NCBI GenBank assembly: GCA_964384025.1
Contig: CAYLJJ010000005.1
Span: 56,571-120,570 of the forward strand
Origin: CAYLJJ01 sp964384025
GTDB lineage: Bacteria; Myxococcota_A; Bradymonadia; UBA7976; UBA1532
Direction: 5' to 3'
Length of the DNA: 64,000 nucleotides
Below are positions 54,077-62,970 of the stretch, piece by piece (positions within the stretch are counted from its first letter, which is position 1; every line of letters starts with the position of its first letter). The notes under the pieces were generated by a model. That model made no database searches, was not told the DNA's origin, and saw nothing but the letters and a program-made list of their open reading frames with translations. A program made the translations under genes and the position numbers.

Positions 54077-55589
54077 CGTGGCATAGTTGACCTCCCATCC
54101 CCCCCCCCTCTTCCTGACGAGCCAGCGCCCAGGTATGTACCGGTTTAGCTTGTCCTTGTTGACGGATGCTTGAAGCGGTCAGGGCGTGGATTTTCTCCCA
54201 GACAGGGGCCACCGGATCCATAGCGTTAAGGGAGCGCAAGGTCCATTGAGCGCCGGTACGTTGCAGCTCCACTCGGGCCTGAACGATCCCCAGATAGTGA
54301 TCTATATCGCCCTGATCGATCTGCGCTCGCTTAAGCCCAGCTCGCGCCTGAGGCAGCAGCTCATCGAGGAGCAGATCAGAGGCAGGACGCAAGCCATCTA
54401 TCCAGCTGAATTGAGCATTCAAGCCTACCTGAGCGGCAGAGAAGAAGTTGTCTTTAGCATCATCAAAGTTCAAGCACTGAGAGATCTCTGGATAGAGATG
54501 AGGCAGCTCGCTCATCAGGCCAAACCAGAGCGCAGCGTTGGCGATCTCATCAGGAACGCTGGGTCCAGCGGGCAGGATGCGATTTTCGATGCGCAGGTGA
54601 GGGAGCCCCTCCTCACTGACTCCATAACAGGCGCGGTTCCAGCGGTAGACCGTACCGTTGTGTAGGCGCAGCGCGTTGAGGCGGGGGACTCCTCCTTTTT
54701 GAACTATGCTCAAGGAGTCCTCTGGCTCAGCGTCGGCGATGAGGACCTTGAAACGAGCGACATCCTCCTTAAACAGTTCAAGGACAGAGTCTTCAAGCCA
54801 CTGAGTTCCGAAGTGGACCCGAGGCTGCTGAATTCGATCAGACTTACCGTGACGTCGGGTGTCAACGGACTGTTGAAAGAGGGCGATACGGGTCTCTCGC
54901 CAGAGGCGGAACTGCCCCAACATAGGAGAATTGACCGCCACCGCCAACAAGGGGCCGGCGAGCGCCTGAGCCAAGTTGTAGAGCTGAACAAACTCCTCTG
55001 GATCGGTCTGCCAGTGAAGCTGAAAGCTGGTGTTGGCCGCCTCCAGCATCACGCTATCTTGGCTGATCATCAACTCATCGATGCCCTTAACATAGAGATC
55101 ATAAGCTTCTCCCCTCAATCGTGTAAGGGCCTCATTGAGGGCCGCGTAGCGGGGCTTCGGGGTCATATACTCTAAAGAGAGGTGTCGCTTACGGATGGTG
55201 GGCAGGATACCAAAGAGCGCGGGGTGTGCTCCGATCCCTCTACCCATCTCACTCAAGCGCTCCATCGCTCGATTGATCTCCCCCTCCATCTCTCTAAGGA
55301 CGCCACCTTCAAACTTCAGAGGGGGCAGGTTAAGCTCTAGGTTAAAGCTGGCCAGCTCTGAGTCAAAACGACCGGGGGGCAGCTCAGCCAAAAACTCCAT
55401 AGAGCGAGGAGCAGGGCGCCAGTTTTCATCTACGAGGGTGATCTCCTGCTCCGCTCCAACACGTCGGGCTCGCTCTAGACGATCCTCCTTGAGGAGCAGT
55501 TCCAGGGCGTGAATATCTCCCAAGAGCTGCCGGCTAAAGCGCCGCATCTGCTCAGCAGACCAACTCAGGTTCTCGATGTGCTCTCCCAT
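54054..55589 (-). CDS. Glutamate-cysteine ligase family protein (3' end frameshifted)
   Basis: 511 residues from ATG 55589 (GAGGAG upstream). It matches the GCS2-type family: RVGAEQEITLVDENWRPAP (ATP-grasp-like acidic motif), FDSELASFNLELNLPPL, MISQDSVMLEAANTSFQLH and NRILPAGPSVPDEIANA. These enzymes join glutamate and cysteine to gamma-glutamylcysteine, or act on related amines. After residue ~485 the frame runs through a G-rich stretch and ends in an unlikely tail (GGGMGGQLCHGGGLYAH). In the other frame the sequence continues directly into the CBS pair. Confidence 0.85.
   Translation of the reverse strand: MGEHIENLSWSAEQMRRFSRQLLGDIHALELLLKEDRLERARRVGAEQEITLVDENWRPAPRSMEFLAELPPGRFDSELASFNLELNLPPLKFEGGVLREMEGEINRAMERLSEMGRGIGAHPALFGILPTIRKRHLSLEYMTPKPRYAALNEALTRLRGEAYDLYVKGIDELMISQDSVMLEAANTSFQLHWQTDPEEFVQLYNLAQALAGPLLAVAVNSPMLGQFRLWRETRIALFQQSVDTRRHGKSDRIQQPRVHFGTQWLEDSVLELFKEDVARFKVLIADAEPEDSLSIVQKGGVPRLNALRLHNGTVYRWNRACYGVSEEGLPHLRIENRILPAGPSVPDEIANAALWFGLMSELPHLYPEISQCLNFDDAKDNFFSAAQVGLNAQFSWIDGLRPASDLLLDELLPQARAGLKRAQIDQGDIDHYLGIVQARVELQRTGAQWTLRSLNAMDPVAPVWEKIHALTASSIRQQGQAKPVHTWALARQEEGGGMGGQLCHGGGLYAH
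54099..54108 (-). repeat. C10/G10 homopolymer at the ligase-CBS junction
   Basis: Ten consecutive C on the plus strand (G10 in the coding strand) lie exactly where the ligase and CBS frames part. Nine G would restore one continuous frame into WEVNYATV and the CBS pair. Such tracts slip in replication and are also a common sequencing error. Confidence 0.85.
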
Positions 55590-55748
55590 GATGCTCCTCG
55601 CTCTTCAGCGCTGAGGGCTGCTCTTTGGTTGGCTGGGCCCTGTTGAATTTTGCTTCCGTCGCTTCCGCTGGTTCAGAACCTCTCCAGCCGTCTCTGCTTG
55701 CTTTGGTGCTGCCCTGTATCGCCTTATCACCATTCCCTAATAAAGCTT

Positions 55749-56582
55749 TTAGAGAGTCGTAGAGAGCCCGAACCCGATAAGGCTGTCGTTGGCGTCATCT
55801 AGATTCTGTTGATAACTCAGCTCAAGCCCACCTCCCTGCGTTCCCCGAGAGCGCTGAAAGCCCAGCCCACCTCCGACAACGGAGCGCTCGCGGCCCTCAT
55901 CTCGTTGAAAACCAACGCGGAGGGGAACCTGAGCGGCGATGAGCATCTCTAGGCCCAAGGCATAGATGGGGCGAACCTTCTCCTGAGTATCAAAGTCAGC
56001 CATGATATCTAGATCGACGCTAAAGCTCTGCCCCATATAAGCAAGACCACCTCCGACACGCCTGGGATAGCTGGGATCATCTCGATCGATGAGATTCTCT
56101 CCCACCAAAGCAGCTTGAATCCCTGTGGCCAAGCTCAGGCTCAGCCCTGCGTCCAGGGTAAAGCCCTTGAGATCATCATTATCAGGGCGATCAAAGTGGA
56201 GATAGTGGAGGCTCACACCCATATGAACGCGGTTACGGGAGAGGGTGTGGGCAAAGGAGAGTCGGGCATCATGCCCTGTAAACTGCTCCTCGGTGTCCCC
56301 ATCGGAGAAGAGATAGCCGTAGGCGAGGCCTGTCGCTAAGCTTGGGCTGGTCTTGGTGTCCACGATGTTAACCCCAGCAGAGTTAAGGCTTCCGCTGCGG
56401 AAATAGTTTGCCTGGGCAGAGTAGATATAACTGCGGCTCATCCCGGCTGGGTTATAGATCACGGCGCTGTTGGCGATGGCATCGCCTCGCACCGCTCCCG
56501 CCATCCCCACTGCGCGGGTGCTATCGAGGATCTGCGCCTGAGCACAGAAGCTGACGAGGAGAGATAGGAAGATCGTACGCAT
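55749..56582 (-). CDS. Outer-membrane protein, PorV/FadL-like barrel
   Basis: 277 residues with signal peptide (cleavage after AQAQ). The N-terminus ILDSTRAVGMAGAVRGDAIANSAV ... YNPAGMS (shown in parts) has the NPAG motif typical of FadL/UPF0164-type barrels. Alternating aromatic beta strands follow, and the protein ends with a strand (GFGLSTTL). Possibly a hydrophobic-compound transporter or surface channel. No catalytic motif. Confidence 0.75.
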   Translation of the reverse strand: MRTIFLSLLVSFCAQAQILDSTRAVGMAGAVRGDAIANSAVIYNPAGMSRSYIYSAQANYFRSGSLNSAGVNIVDTKTSPSLATGLAYGYLFSDGDTEEQFTGHDARLSFAHTLSRNRVHMGVSLHYLHFDRPDNDDLKGFTLDAGLSLSLATGIQAALVGENLIDRDDPSYPRRVGGGLAYMGQSFSVDLDIMADFDTQEKVRPIYALGLEMLIAAQVPLRVGFQRDEGRERSVVGGGLGFQRSRGTQGGGLELSYQQNLDDANDSLIGFGLSTTL

Positions 56583-56709
56583 TGGACCTCTGAGCTGCTC
56601 TTCTGAAGCATCTTAGATATCTGCACTTCTGGGCGCAATCGCCTCCATTGACCCCTTCGCTCAGCAGCACCTAAACTCTCTCCTCTGCACTATTTTGGAG
56701 AGATCCCTT

Positions 56710-58086
56710 ATGGAGTCTGGTCTCATCTTAATCATCGATGATGAGAGGAACATTCGTCGCACCCTGCGCATGATCCTAGAGGCTGAAGGCTATGAGATTC
56801 TTGAGGCTGCTGAGGCTCAGCTCGGTCTCTCTCTTTTAAAGCAGCGACGGCCTGACGCCATCCTCCTGGATGTTTGCCTCCCTGATATGGACGGCATTAA
56901 CGCCCTGGCTCAGATGATGGAGATGGACTCCAGCCTCTCAGTGTTGATGATCTCCGGCCACGCCAGCTATCAGGACGCGGTCAAGGCCACCCGCTTGGGG
57001 GCCTTTGACTTCTTGGAGAAGCCGCTGGGTCGGGAGCGGGTGCTCCTGAGCTTGCGCAACGCCCTCAAAAGCCAAAGAGATGTTCAGGAGCTGAACCGCT
57101 TGCGTAGCCAAGCTCACGGTCGCACCGCTGCGCGTCTCCTGGGAGAGAGCCCAACGATGGTACGGTTGCGGGCTCAGATCAGTAAGGTAGCGCCAACCCG
57201 TGGACGAATCCTGATCACGGGAGAGTCAGGGACAGGCAAGGAGCTGATCGCCCGATCCATCCATGAGGAGTCGGGGCGCGCCAAGGGTCCCTTTATCAAG
57301 GTCAACTGCGCAGCGATCCCTCATGATCTTATTGAATCCAGCCTCTTTGGCCACGAGAAGGGCGCCTTCACCAGCGCGGTAGGGCGGCGGAGGGGGCACT
57401 TTGAGCAGGCTCATAAAGGGACCCTTCTTCTAGATGAGATAGGTGATATGAGCCTCTCCGCCCAGGCCAAAGTGCTGCGGGTGCTTCAGACTGGGGAGAT
57501 GTGTCGGGTGGGTGGAGAGCAGCCTATCCAGGTCGATGTACGGGTGGTGGCCGCCACCAACAAAGATCTAGAGGTTGCCTGTCAGAAGGGGCTGTTTCGA
57601 GAGGATCTCCTCTTTCGTCTTAAGGTCCTCCCACTCCACTCTCCACCTCTGAGAGAGCGTCGAGAAGATATCCCTCTGCTGACTCGGCACTTCCTGAACG
57701 AGATCTGTGCTGAGAACGACTTTAAGCTGAAGCAGATCGCGCCTCGAGTCCTACAGCGCCTACAGCGCCATGATTGGCCGGGCAATGTAAGAGAACTGCG
57801 CAACATGGTGGAGCGTTTGGCGATCCTCTCCGGCCCTGAGATTGGCGGAGAGGATCTGCCAGAGAGCTTTGACCGCCAGCGACGACGGGCCTTCTCAGGA
57901 GACGCCGCCGATCTCTTTGAGGATGGCAGCCTCAAAGCCTTTCGAGAAGCAGCAGAGCGACAGTTCCTTAAGGCGCGGCTCTTGGCCAACAACTGGAACA
58001 TCAGCCGCACCGCCGAGACCTTGGGGCTGGAGCGTACCAACCTACACAAGAAGCTTAACTCTCTGGATATCCGAAGGACACGATGA
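56710..58086 (+). CDS. Sigma-54-dependent response regulator (NtrC family)
   Basis: 458 residues from ATG 56710. The receiver (~1-120) has IIDDER, phospho-acceptor Asp in ILLDVCLPDMDG, and Lys in LEKPLG. The AAA+ domain (~140-370) has Walker A GESGTGKE, GHEKGAFTSA (GAFTGA sigma-54 contact loop with Ser at the fifth position), Walker B LLLDEIGDM and an R-finger region. The C-terminal HTH has NNWNISRTAETLGLERTNLHKKL. It activates sigma-54 promoters on phosphorylation. No histidine kinase is next to it. Its stop overlaps the next ATG by 4 bp. Confidence 0.93.
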   Translation: MESGLILIIDDERNIRRTLRMILEAEGYEILEAAEAQLGLSLLKQRRPDAILLDVCLPDMDGINALAQMMEMDSSLSVLMISGHASYQDAVKATRLGAFDFLEKPLGRERVLLSLRNALKSQRDVQELNRLRSQAHGRTAARLLGESPTMVRLRAQISKVAPTRGRILITGESGTGKELIARSIHEESGRAKGPFIKVNCAAIPHDLIESSLFGHEKGAFTSAVGRRRGHFEQAHKGTLLLDEIGDMSLSAQAKVLRVLQTGEMCRVGGEQPIQVDVRVVAATNKDLEVACQKGLFREDLLFRLKVLPLHSPPLRERREDIPLLTRHFLNEICAENDFKLKQIAPRVLQRLQRHDWPGNVRELRNMVERLAILSGPEIGGEDLPESFDRQRRRAFSGDAADLFEDGSLKAFREAAERQFLKARLLANNWNISRTAETLGLERTNLHKKLNSLDIRRTR

Positions 58087-58742
58087 GCCTGTTGCTGTTT
58101 TTCAGTTTGAGTTATCTCCAGGCCCAGGAGCTGCGCCTAGAAGATCCCATCGCTGCCGCCGAAGCCCTCAGTCGCTTCGCCGCTGAGTCTCCAGAGGATC
58201 CTCTGGCTCCAGAGGCGCTTTGGGATCTCGCCTCTCTCCAGTTAAACTACTTGCGCCGCCCCAGCGAGGCGATCCAGCCTCTGAAAAAGCTCTTGGAGCG
58301 CTATCCAGAGAGTCGCCCTGCGCTCCGCGCTCAGCTCCTGCTTGAGCGGCTCCAAGCGCGCTCTCTACCTGCGCTTCAACAGCGTATGAACCTTAAGGGA
58401 GCAGCCCTCCGCGCTTGGCTCTCCTCAAGCCGCTCTCTCTCGAAAGATCGCGGCCTCATCGCGCTCCATGCCGCCCCCCCTGATCTGGAAGAGGCCGTTC
58501 ATTTTCTCAGCCCCTACGCTGAAGATCCTCACTGGGGCTGGCTGGTGAAGCGGGATCTCGCTCGTCGTCGTTTGGCAGAGGGACAACTCCTACGCTCTCT
58601 CTGGATTTTTTGGAAAGCGGGAGATGCTGGCAGCACAAAATACCTCCTGTGGCTCCTCCTTAAGCGCAGAGCGCCCTGGCTGCTCCTCTCCCTACTCCCT
58701 CTCTTTGTTTGGTACCTCTTGAGGCGCAGGCGACGCTCTTGA
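58083..58742 (+). CDS. TPR-like membrane protein
   Basis: 219 residues with an N-terminal signal/anchor (LLLFFSLSYLQAQ), TPR-like helical pairs (DPLAPEALWDLASLQLNYL, AIQPLKKLLERYPESRPALRAQ) and a C-terminal TM (LLLSLLPLFVWYLLRRRRR, basic after the segment). TPR repeats in the periplasm with a C-terminal anchor suggest a scaffold or assembly factor. Coupled to the NtrC-type regulator. Function unknown. Confidence 0.65.
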   Translation: MSLLLFFSLSYLQAQELRLEDPIAAAEALSRFAAESPEDPLAPEALWDLASLQLNYLRRPSEAIQPLKKLLERYPESRPALRAQLLLERLQARSLPALQQRMNLKGAALRAWLSSSRSLSKDRGLIALHAAPPDLEEAVHFLSPYAEDPHWGWLVKRDLARRRLAEGQLLRSLWIFWKAGDAGSTKYLLWLLLKRRAPWLLLSLLPLFVWYLLRRRRRS

Positions 58743-59281
58743 GAGAGCAGAAGATCCCCGTTGGAGCCCCTCAGAGCCTGATCGGCTGGACCTTCTTCGA
58801 TCCAGCCAACCTCATCTGCTTGCTCCTGCTGATCAGCGCTGCCTCTCTGGTAGTTTTGGCGATGCGAACGCGGGGGGCACCTGATTGGCAGATGCCCTTG
58901 GGGCTCTATCTCAGCCTCCTGATTTTTCTGCGGGGCTATATCTTCAGCTATTATTATGGTCGCACTCTGAGTCGCATTTTGGTCTACACCATCCTGATCT
59001 TTGGGCTCCTCAGCTCTGCCGTGCTCTGGGAAGATCGCGCCTCAGCCTACGAGCTGCTGCGAGCCTCTGGACCTGTCCAGGTTCGTGCCGCGCCCGGCTT
59101 CCATATCGCCGCGCTCCTCCACGCCCTCTGCACTTTACTCCTCAGCCTGCACCTCTTGATGCCTCGCCGCTGGCTGATCCGCGTCACAGATGAGCTGGCT
59201 GATCGAGGGGGACAGGGTGAAGCTCAAGATGCCCCACCGGAGGAGATTGATGATGAGGCTCTACGCGCTGGGGATATGTAG
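58739..59281 (+). CDS. Four-TM membrane protein, unknown function
   Basis: About 180 residues, start uncertain. TTG 58739 overlaps the upstream stop by four bases. A longer frame starts at TTG 58709. It has roughly four hydrophobic segments (LICLLLLISAASLVVLAM, LGLYLSLLIFLRGYIFSYYY, ILVYTILIFGLLSSAVLW, HIAALLHALCTLLLSLHLLM) and a short acidic C-terminus. No family recognised. Cotranscribed with the TPR protein and the sigma-54 activator, so possibly a membrane partner. Confidence 0.55.
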   Translation: MREQKIPVGAPQSLIGWTFFDPANLICLLLLISAASLVVLAMRTRGAPDWQMPLGLYLSLLIFLRGYIFSYYYGRTLSRILVYTILIFGLLSSAVLWEDRASAYELLRASGPVQVRAAPGFHIAALLHALCTLLLSLHLLMPRRWLIRVTDELADRGGQGEAQDAPPEEIDDEALRAGDM

Positions 59282-59329
59282 CCAGAGAGTGTGGGTTCCT
59301 CGTCTTCGATGAGGCTCTGCGCGTTGGGG
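59252..59329 (+). repeat. 22-bp near-duplicate at the end of an operon
   Basis: GATGAGGCTCTACGCGCTGGGG (59252-59273) recurs with two mismatches at 59308-59329, 34 bases after the first copy. The first copy encodes the end of the four-TM protein. It may be left over from a small duplication or recombination at the operon boundary. No other function is evident. Confidence 0.5.
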
Positions 59330-59470
59330 TAAGTAACGATTACTACCGAGCGGTATAAATCCTAAAAAAACTCATGAGCGCTTTTGTGCTTCCAATGTTG
59401 AACAAAGATGGCTGTAGGGAGAGCCTCGCTTTAATCTTAATCACCTTGAGCCCTCTCTAGGAGATGAACG

Positions 59471-60469
59471 GTGAGCCATAAGCGCGACCCACTGGCGATC
59501 ACCGCGACCGCCGCTCGACTACATGCTCTACACCAAGCTGAAGTCTTCGACGAGGTCACACTGGAGATGCTATTGGCTCAAGCCGCCGCTGGGCCTGACG
59601 CTGAGGGCTGGCGCCGATACCTGGATCGCTTGGCTCTTGAGCTGGGCGCAGGGCTGGTGGTCGCTGGTGTCATCTACTTCTTCGCAGGCAACTGGGCTGC
59701 GCTGCCCGGCTTGGTCAAGATCGGTGGGGTGGCCAGCCTCTTGAGTGCCGCTGTCCTGTGGGCGTTGTGGGTTCCAGAGCGCATGTCGGGTCGAGTCGCG
59801 CTGACCGCCGCAGGGGGGCTCATCGGCGCGCTGTTGGCGGTCTATGGGCAGGTCTATCAGACAGGCGCTGATGCCTGGACGCTGTTCGCGACCTGGGCCG
59901 CGCTGCTTGTGCCCTGGGTGCTCGCGTCTCGATATGAGCCGCTGCTGCTTAAGTGGCTTGGGATCACCGGGCTGGCGATCCATTTAGCGGTCAATCAAGA
60001 CGCCCTTGTCACCCAACACCATGAGCTGTGGCGATGCTTGTTGCCCGCCTTAGCGCTTGCCCTCGCGTGGTTTGTGGCTGAGGTCCTGCCTCAGAGTCAC
60101 CGACCCGCTCGCTACTTCAGCCAGGTCGTGGGCGCGGCGACGTTCAGCTGTTTGACGCTCACCGCAGTCATACTTGTATTTGATGACCCCAACAACGCAC
60201 ATAGCATCTGGATCCTCACCGCGGCGGGGCTGGCGCTCACTGGCGCCTGGAGCCTTGGCCTCATCGCTGCTCGCCCTTTTGATCTATTCTTGGCGACCGT
60301 GGCGTTGGCTTCAGCGGTGGTGATTCTCACCACCGCCCTAGCGCGCTTGTTTTTCGAAGGGATGGATCTTGGAGAGCTTGGCCTGTTTATCCTTGCCCTG
60401 ATCGTCATCGCTCAAGTGGCCAGCTCAGCTTGGTGGTTACGCGCTCGATGGAAGGCTGATGCTTTATGA
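59471..60469 (+). CDS. DUF2157 membrane protein
   Basis: 332 residues from GTG 59471 (TAGGAG upstream). An N-terminal cytoplasmic segment (YLDRLALELGAGLVVAGVIYF as the start of TM1, with FAGNWAALP) matches DUF2157, and about ten TM segments follow. Function unknown. It is the first gene of the three-gene DUF2157/DUF4401/GDYXXLXY operon common in Proteobacteria, with 4-bp overlaps between neighbours. A 190-bp non-coding region with a possible promoter lies upstream. Confidence 0.85.
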   Translation: MSHKRDPLAITATAARLHALHQAEVFDEVTLEMLLAQAAAGPDAEGWRRYLDRLALELGAGLVVAGVIYFFAGNWAALPGLVKIGGVASLLSAAVLWALWVPERMSGRVALTAAGGLIGALLAVYGQVYQTGADAWTLFATWAALLVPWVLASRYEPLLLKWLGITGLAIHLAVNQDALVTQHHELWRCLLPALALALAWFVAEVLPQSHRPARYFSQVVGAATFSCLTLTAVILVFDDPNNAHSIWILTAAGLALTGAWSLGLIAARPFDLFLATVALASAVVILTTALARLFFEGMDLGELGLFILALIVIAQVASSAWWLRARWKADAL

Positions 60470-61506
60470 TGCGTCGAATCAACCTAAGAGAGATCTGGCC
60501 TGCCGAAGCAGATGAAGTTGTTGGCGCCGAGGTGCTGAAGACTTACGCAGAAGCAGGCGAGGAGTCGCCATGGCCCATCCGAGCCCTGATGGGCTTTGGC
60601 GCTTGGCTCGCTGCCTTCCTGTTGATGTTGTTTATGTTCGCTATCGTCGATGGCGATGAGGGGCTGGTGTTCTTTGGCCTGATCGCCATCGTTATGGGTG
60701 TCGCTCTACGCCATGGAGTGGGTGCAGGCAGGATCTTCTACGCTCAGTTTGCCCTCAGCCTCAGCCTCGCTGGCCATGCCCTCGTCATCATGCACCTCAG
60801 CACCGATGATAATACAGTAGCGGCGATGGCTGCCATCGCGTTGGGCGTCGCCGCCCTGTGGGCTTTCCCTGATCCGGTCCACCGCTTCCTGAGCACGATG
60901 TTAGCGGTCCTGGGGCTGGCTTGGCTCTCCTATGAAGTTGTAGAAGCCTCCTGGATCCTTGAAATCGTGGCGGTGCTTACTGCGATCGCTCTGGCTGCGG
61001 CCTTTGAGTTTGAGGTCGCGTGGCAGCGAAGCCAATACGCCGATCTACAACTCCCGGCGGGATTTGGGCTGGCCGCTGCTTTCGCTCTATTGTTGCTGCC
61101 CTCCCTGATCGGTGAGTTGGATGAGAACCTCATCGGGGGCACCGCAGGCCTCACCACGGTGTTGATGGTGGTCGCGCTCCGCGCCGCTCGCGACGCGGGC
61201 GTTCCTGTGAAGCTGCCCCCCACCGATACCCGTTCATTAATACTGCTGCTGGCGTTGGCGTTGCCGCTCATCGTCGCCTCCGACGCGCCGGGCATCGTCG
61301 GCGCCGCCTTAGCTATGATCCTCGGTTTGCGGAGAGCACACCCCACGCTATTTTACGGGGCGATCGTCTTCGCGGTGATCTTCATCTTTGGATGGTATGC
61401 CCATATGGAGCTCTCTTTGATGCAGAAAGCAGGCGCCCTGATTGGGATCGGCGTGGGCGTGCTGCTGCTGCGTTTGGCGCTGTTTCGATCACCGGAGGCT
61501 CTATGA
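60466..61506 (+). CDS. DUF4401 membrane protein
   Basis: 346 residues with ten or more hydrophobic segments after a cytoplasmic N-terminus (ESPWPIRALMGFGAWLAAFLLMLF as the transition into TM1). Matches the DUF4401 family by length, topology and its place between DUF2157 and GDYXXLXY proteins. No catalytic residues stand out. The ATG overlaps the upstream stop and its own stop overlaps the downstream ATG, so translation is coupled. Confidence 0.85.
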   Translation: MMRRINLREIWPAEADEVVGAEVLKTYAEAGEESPWPIRALMGFGAWLAAFLLMLFMFAIVDGDEGLVFFGLIAIVMGVALRHGVGAGRIFYAQFALSLSLAGHALVIMHLSTDDNTVAAMAAIALGVAALWAFPDPVHRFLSTMLAVLGLAWLSYEVVEASWILEIVAVLTAIALAAAFEFEVAWQRSQYADLQLPAGFGLAAAFALLLLPSLIGELDENLIGGTAGLTTVLMVVALRAARDAGVPVKLPPTDTRSLILLLALALPLIVASDAPGIVGAALAMILGLRRAHPTLFYGAIVFAVIFIFGWYAHMELSLMQKAGALIGIGVGVLLLRLALFRSPEAL

Positions 61507-61988
61507 ACCGTCCGCTCATTATCTTGGGCTTGCTCCTGACTCTGGGCCTCATCTTCTGGCAGGTGCAGCAGAAGGAGATTGTGATCGATGAGGGCCGACT
61601 GCTCCTGCTTGAGCTGGCTCCGGTAGATCCCCGCTCGTTGATGCAGGGCGACTATATGGTGCTGCGCTATGCCATTGCTCGCGAGCTGTCTGGTAAAGAC
61701 TGGCCCGAGGATGGCTTGGCGCTGCTGCGAGTGGATGCCAACGGGGTTGGCCAACTGCTCGGACAAGATATCGGTCAGCCGTTGGCGTCTGATCAGCTGC
61801 GACTGCGCTATCGTCGACGCAGCACCCTGCGCATTGGTGCTGAGTCTTTCTTTTTCGAAGAGGGCAGCGCCGAGTCCTACAACAAGGCTCGATATGGGGG
61901 CTTGCGAGTCGATTCTTCTGGTGAGAGTGTATTGATCGGTTTATACGACGCTGATAGACAGTTGTTGAGCCCAAACTCTGTTGAATAG
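61503..61988 (+). CDS. GDYXXLXY domain protein
   Basis: 161 residues with an N-terminal TM (RPLIILGLLLTLGLIFWQV) and the family signature GDYMVLRY in SLMQGDYMVLRYAI. It ends in a beta-rich domain with FEEGSAESYNKARYGGLRVD, also typical. The function is unknown. It is the third gene of the conserved three-gene operon. The stop TAG is four bases before a MITE-like element. Confidence 0.88.
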   Translation: MNRPLIILGLLLTLGLIFWQVQQKEIVIDEGRLLLLELAPVDPRSLMQGDYMVLRYAIARELSGKDWPEDGLALLRVDANGVGQLLGQDIGQPLASDQLRLRYRRRSTLRIGAESFFFEEGSAESYNKARYGGLRVDSSGESVLIGLYDADRQLLSPNSVE

Positions 61989-61991
61989 ATA

Positions 61992-62105
61992 TAGGACTTA
62001 CGCACTTGGAGAATCGTGCTTGGCTAAATGCTTGAAATTTAAAAGGACACCTTTTGTGCAATGCAGCATTCCGAGCCGATTTGCCGTTCAACTGCGTAAG
62101 TCCTA
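61992..62105. mobile_element. 114-bp MITE-like element with 13-bp inverted ends and AGATA target duplication
   Basis: Perfect 13-bp terminal inverted repeats: TAGGACTTACGCA (61992-62004) and TGCGTAAGTCCTA (62093-62105). The element is flanked on both sides by AGATA (61987-61991 and 62106-62110), a 5-bp target duplication. No transposase frame lies inside. It is therefore a miniature element to be moved in trans by an unseen transposase. I cannot name its family. Confidence 0.8.
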
Positions 62106-62216
62106 AGATATTTGGATATCTACCCATCGATGAATTTGCAAACTTCGACAATAATGAACAGACCACGAATTGGACCTTAGGTACTGAAATGAGTAACAGA
62201 TTCAGTAAGGAGATTG

Positions 62217-62948
62217 GTGTTGATTAACATCCAGATATTGAAGGACCAGGTTAGAAAACTCCCTCGATATGGAGTGCATATCACTGGCCTCACTCCAGAG
62301 GGGGCAAAGGCTATGCCTGGCATCGTTTTCCGAACTCTTCGCAAGAGATTTGGTCTAATTACAACAATTTTCATCTTGTTTAAGTCATGGTGGATTGGAC
62401 GTGAGATTGTGAAGAATAACGCGGACGGAATGAAGAAAATCTTAGCCTATAGTAAACATTCAGCGAGAGAGTTTCCTCTCTTAGCAGGAATGTTTTTGGC
62501 TGTGTCTGAAAGGATGGGGGATCGGAGACGAGCTTATGATGAGATCTTTAAAAAGATTATAGAAGAGAACTCTATTGTATCTATGCCTGATCTTTATGAA
62601 GTAGATAAATTAGAGAAGTTTAATGACCCGTTTGAAGCCTTCAAAGAGTATAATTTTGGGCTCTTCGATGGCGAAGTAAATTTTCCGATTGACGAGTTTA
62701 TTGATGATGGTGACCACTTTCACTTTCGAGTCACTCGTTGTATCCAAACAGAGATAGCCCATGATTTTGCAGTCCCTGAATTGGCTGAATTGGGTTGTGA
62801 TCATGATTGTGCTGGGTATCCTATCATTGAGGATAGAGTAAAGAGTGTATTTCGGCGATCTGAAACGATCGCCAAAGGCGGGCGATTCTGCAATTTTAAT
62901 TTCTATCGCCAAGGGTGTGAACCAAAGGAGCTGGTTGAAAATAAGTAA
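62217..62948 (+). CDS. L-2-amino-thiazoline-4-carboxylic acid hydrolase family protein
   Basis: 243 residues from GTG 62217 (AAGGAG upstream; TTG 62214 is the alternative). The C-terminal part has GCDHDCAGYP, Cys pairs, RSETIAKGG and FCNFNFYR, the pattern of this family (cysteine-synthesis enzymes first described in Pseudomonas). The N-terminal ~60 residues include a hydrophobic stretch (LITTIFILFKSWWIG). The gene is AT-richer than the previous operon and follows a MITE, which hints at an acquired segment. Substrate unproven. Confidence 0.7.
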   Translation: MLINIQILKDQVRKLPRYGVHITGLTPEGAKAMPGIVFRTLRKRFGLITTIFILFKSWWIGREIVKNNADGMKKILAYSKHSAREFPLLAGMFLAVSERMGDRRRAYDEIFKKIIEENSIVSMPDLYEVDKLEKFNDPFEAFKEYNFGLFDGEVNFPIDEFIDDGDHFHFRVTRCIQTEIAHDFAVPELAELGCDHDCAGYPIIEDRVKSVFRRSETIAKGGRFCNFNFYRQGCEPKELVENK

Positions 62949-62970
62949 AGCTCAAAATGTATATTGATAC

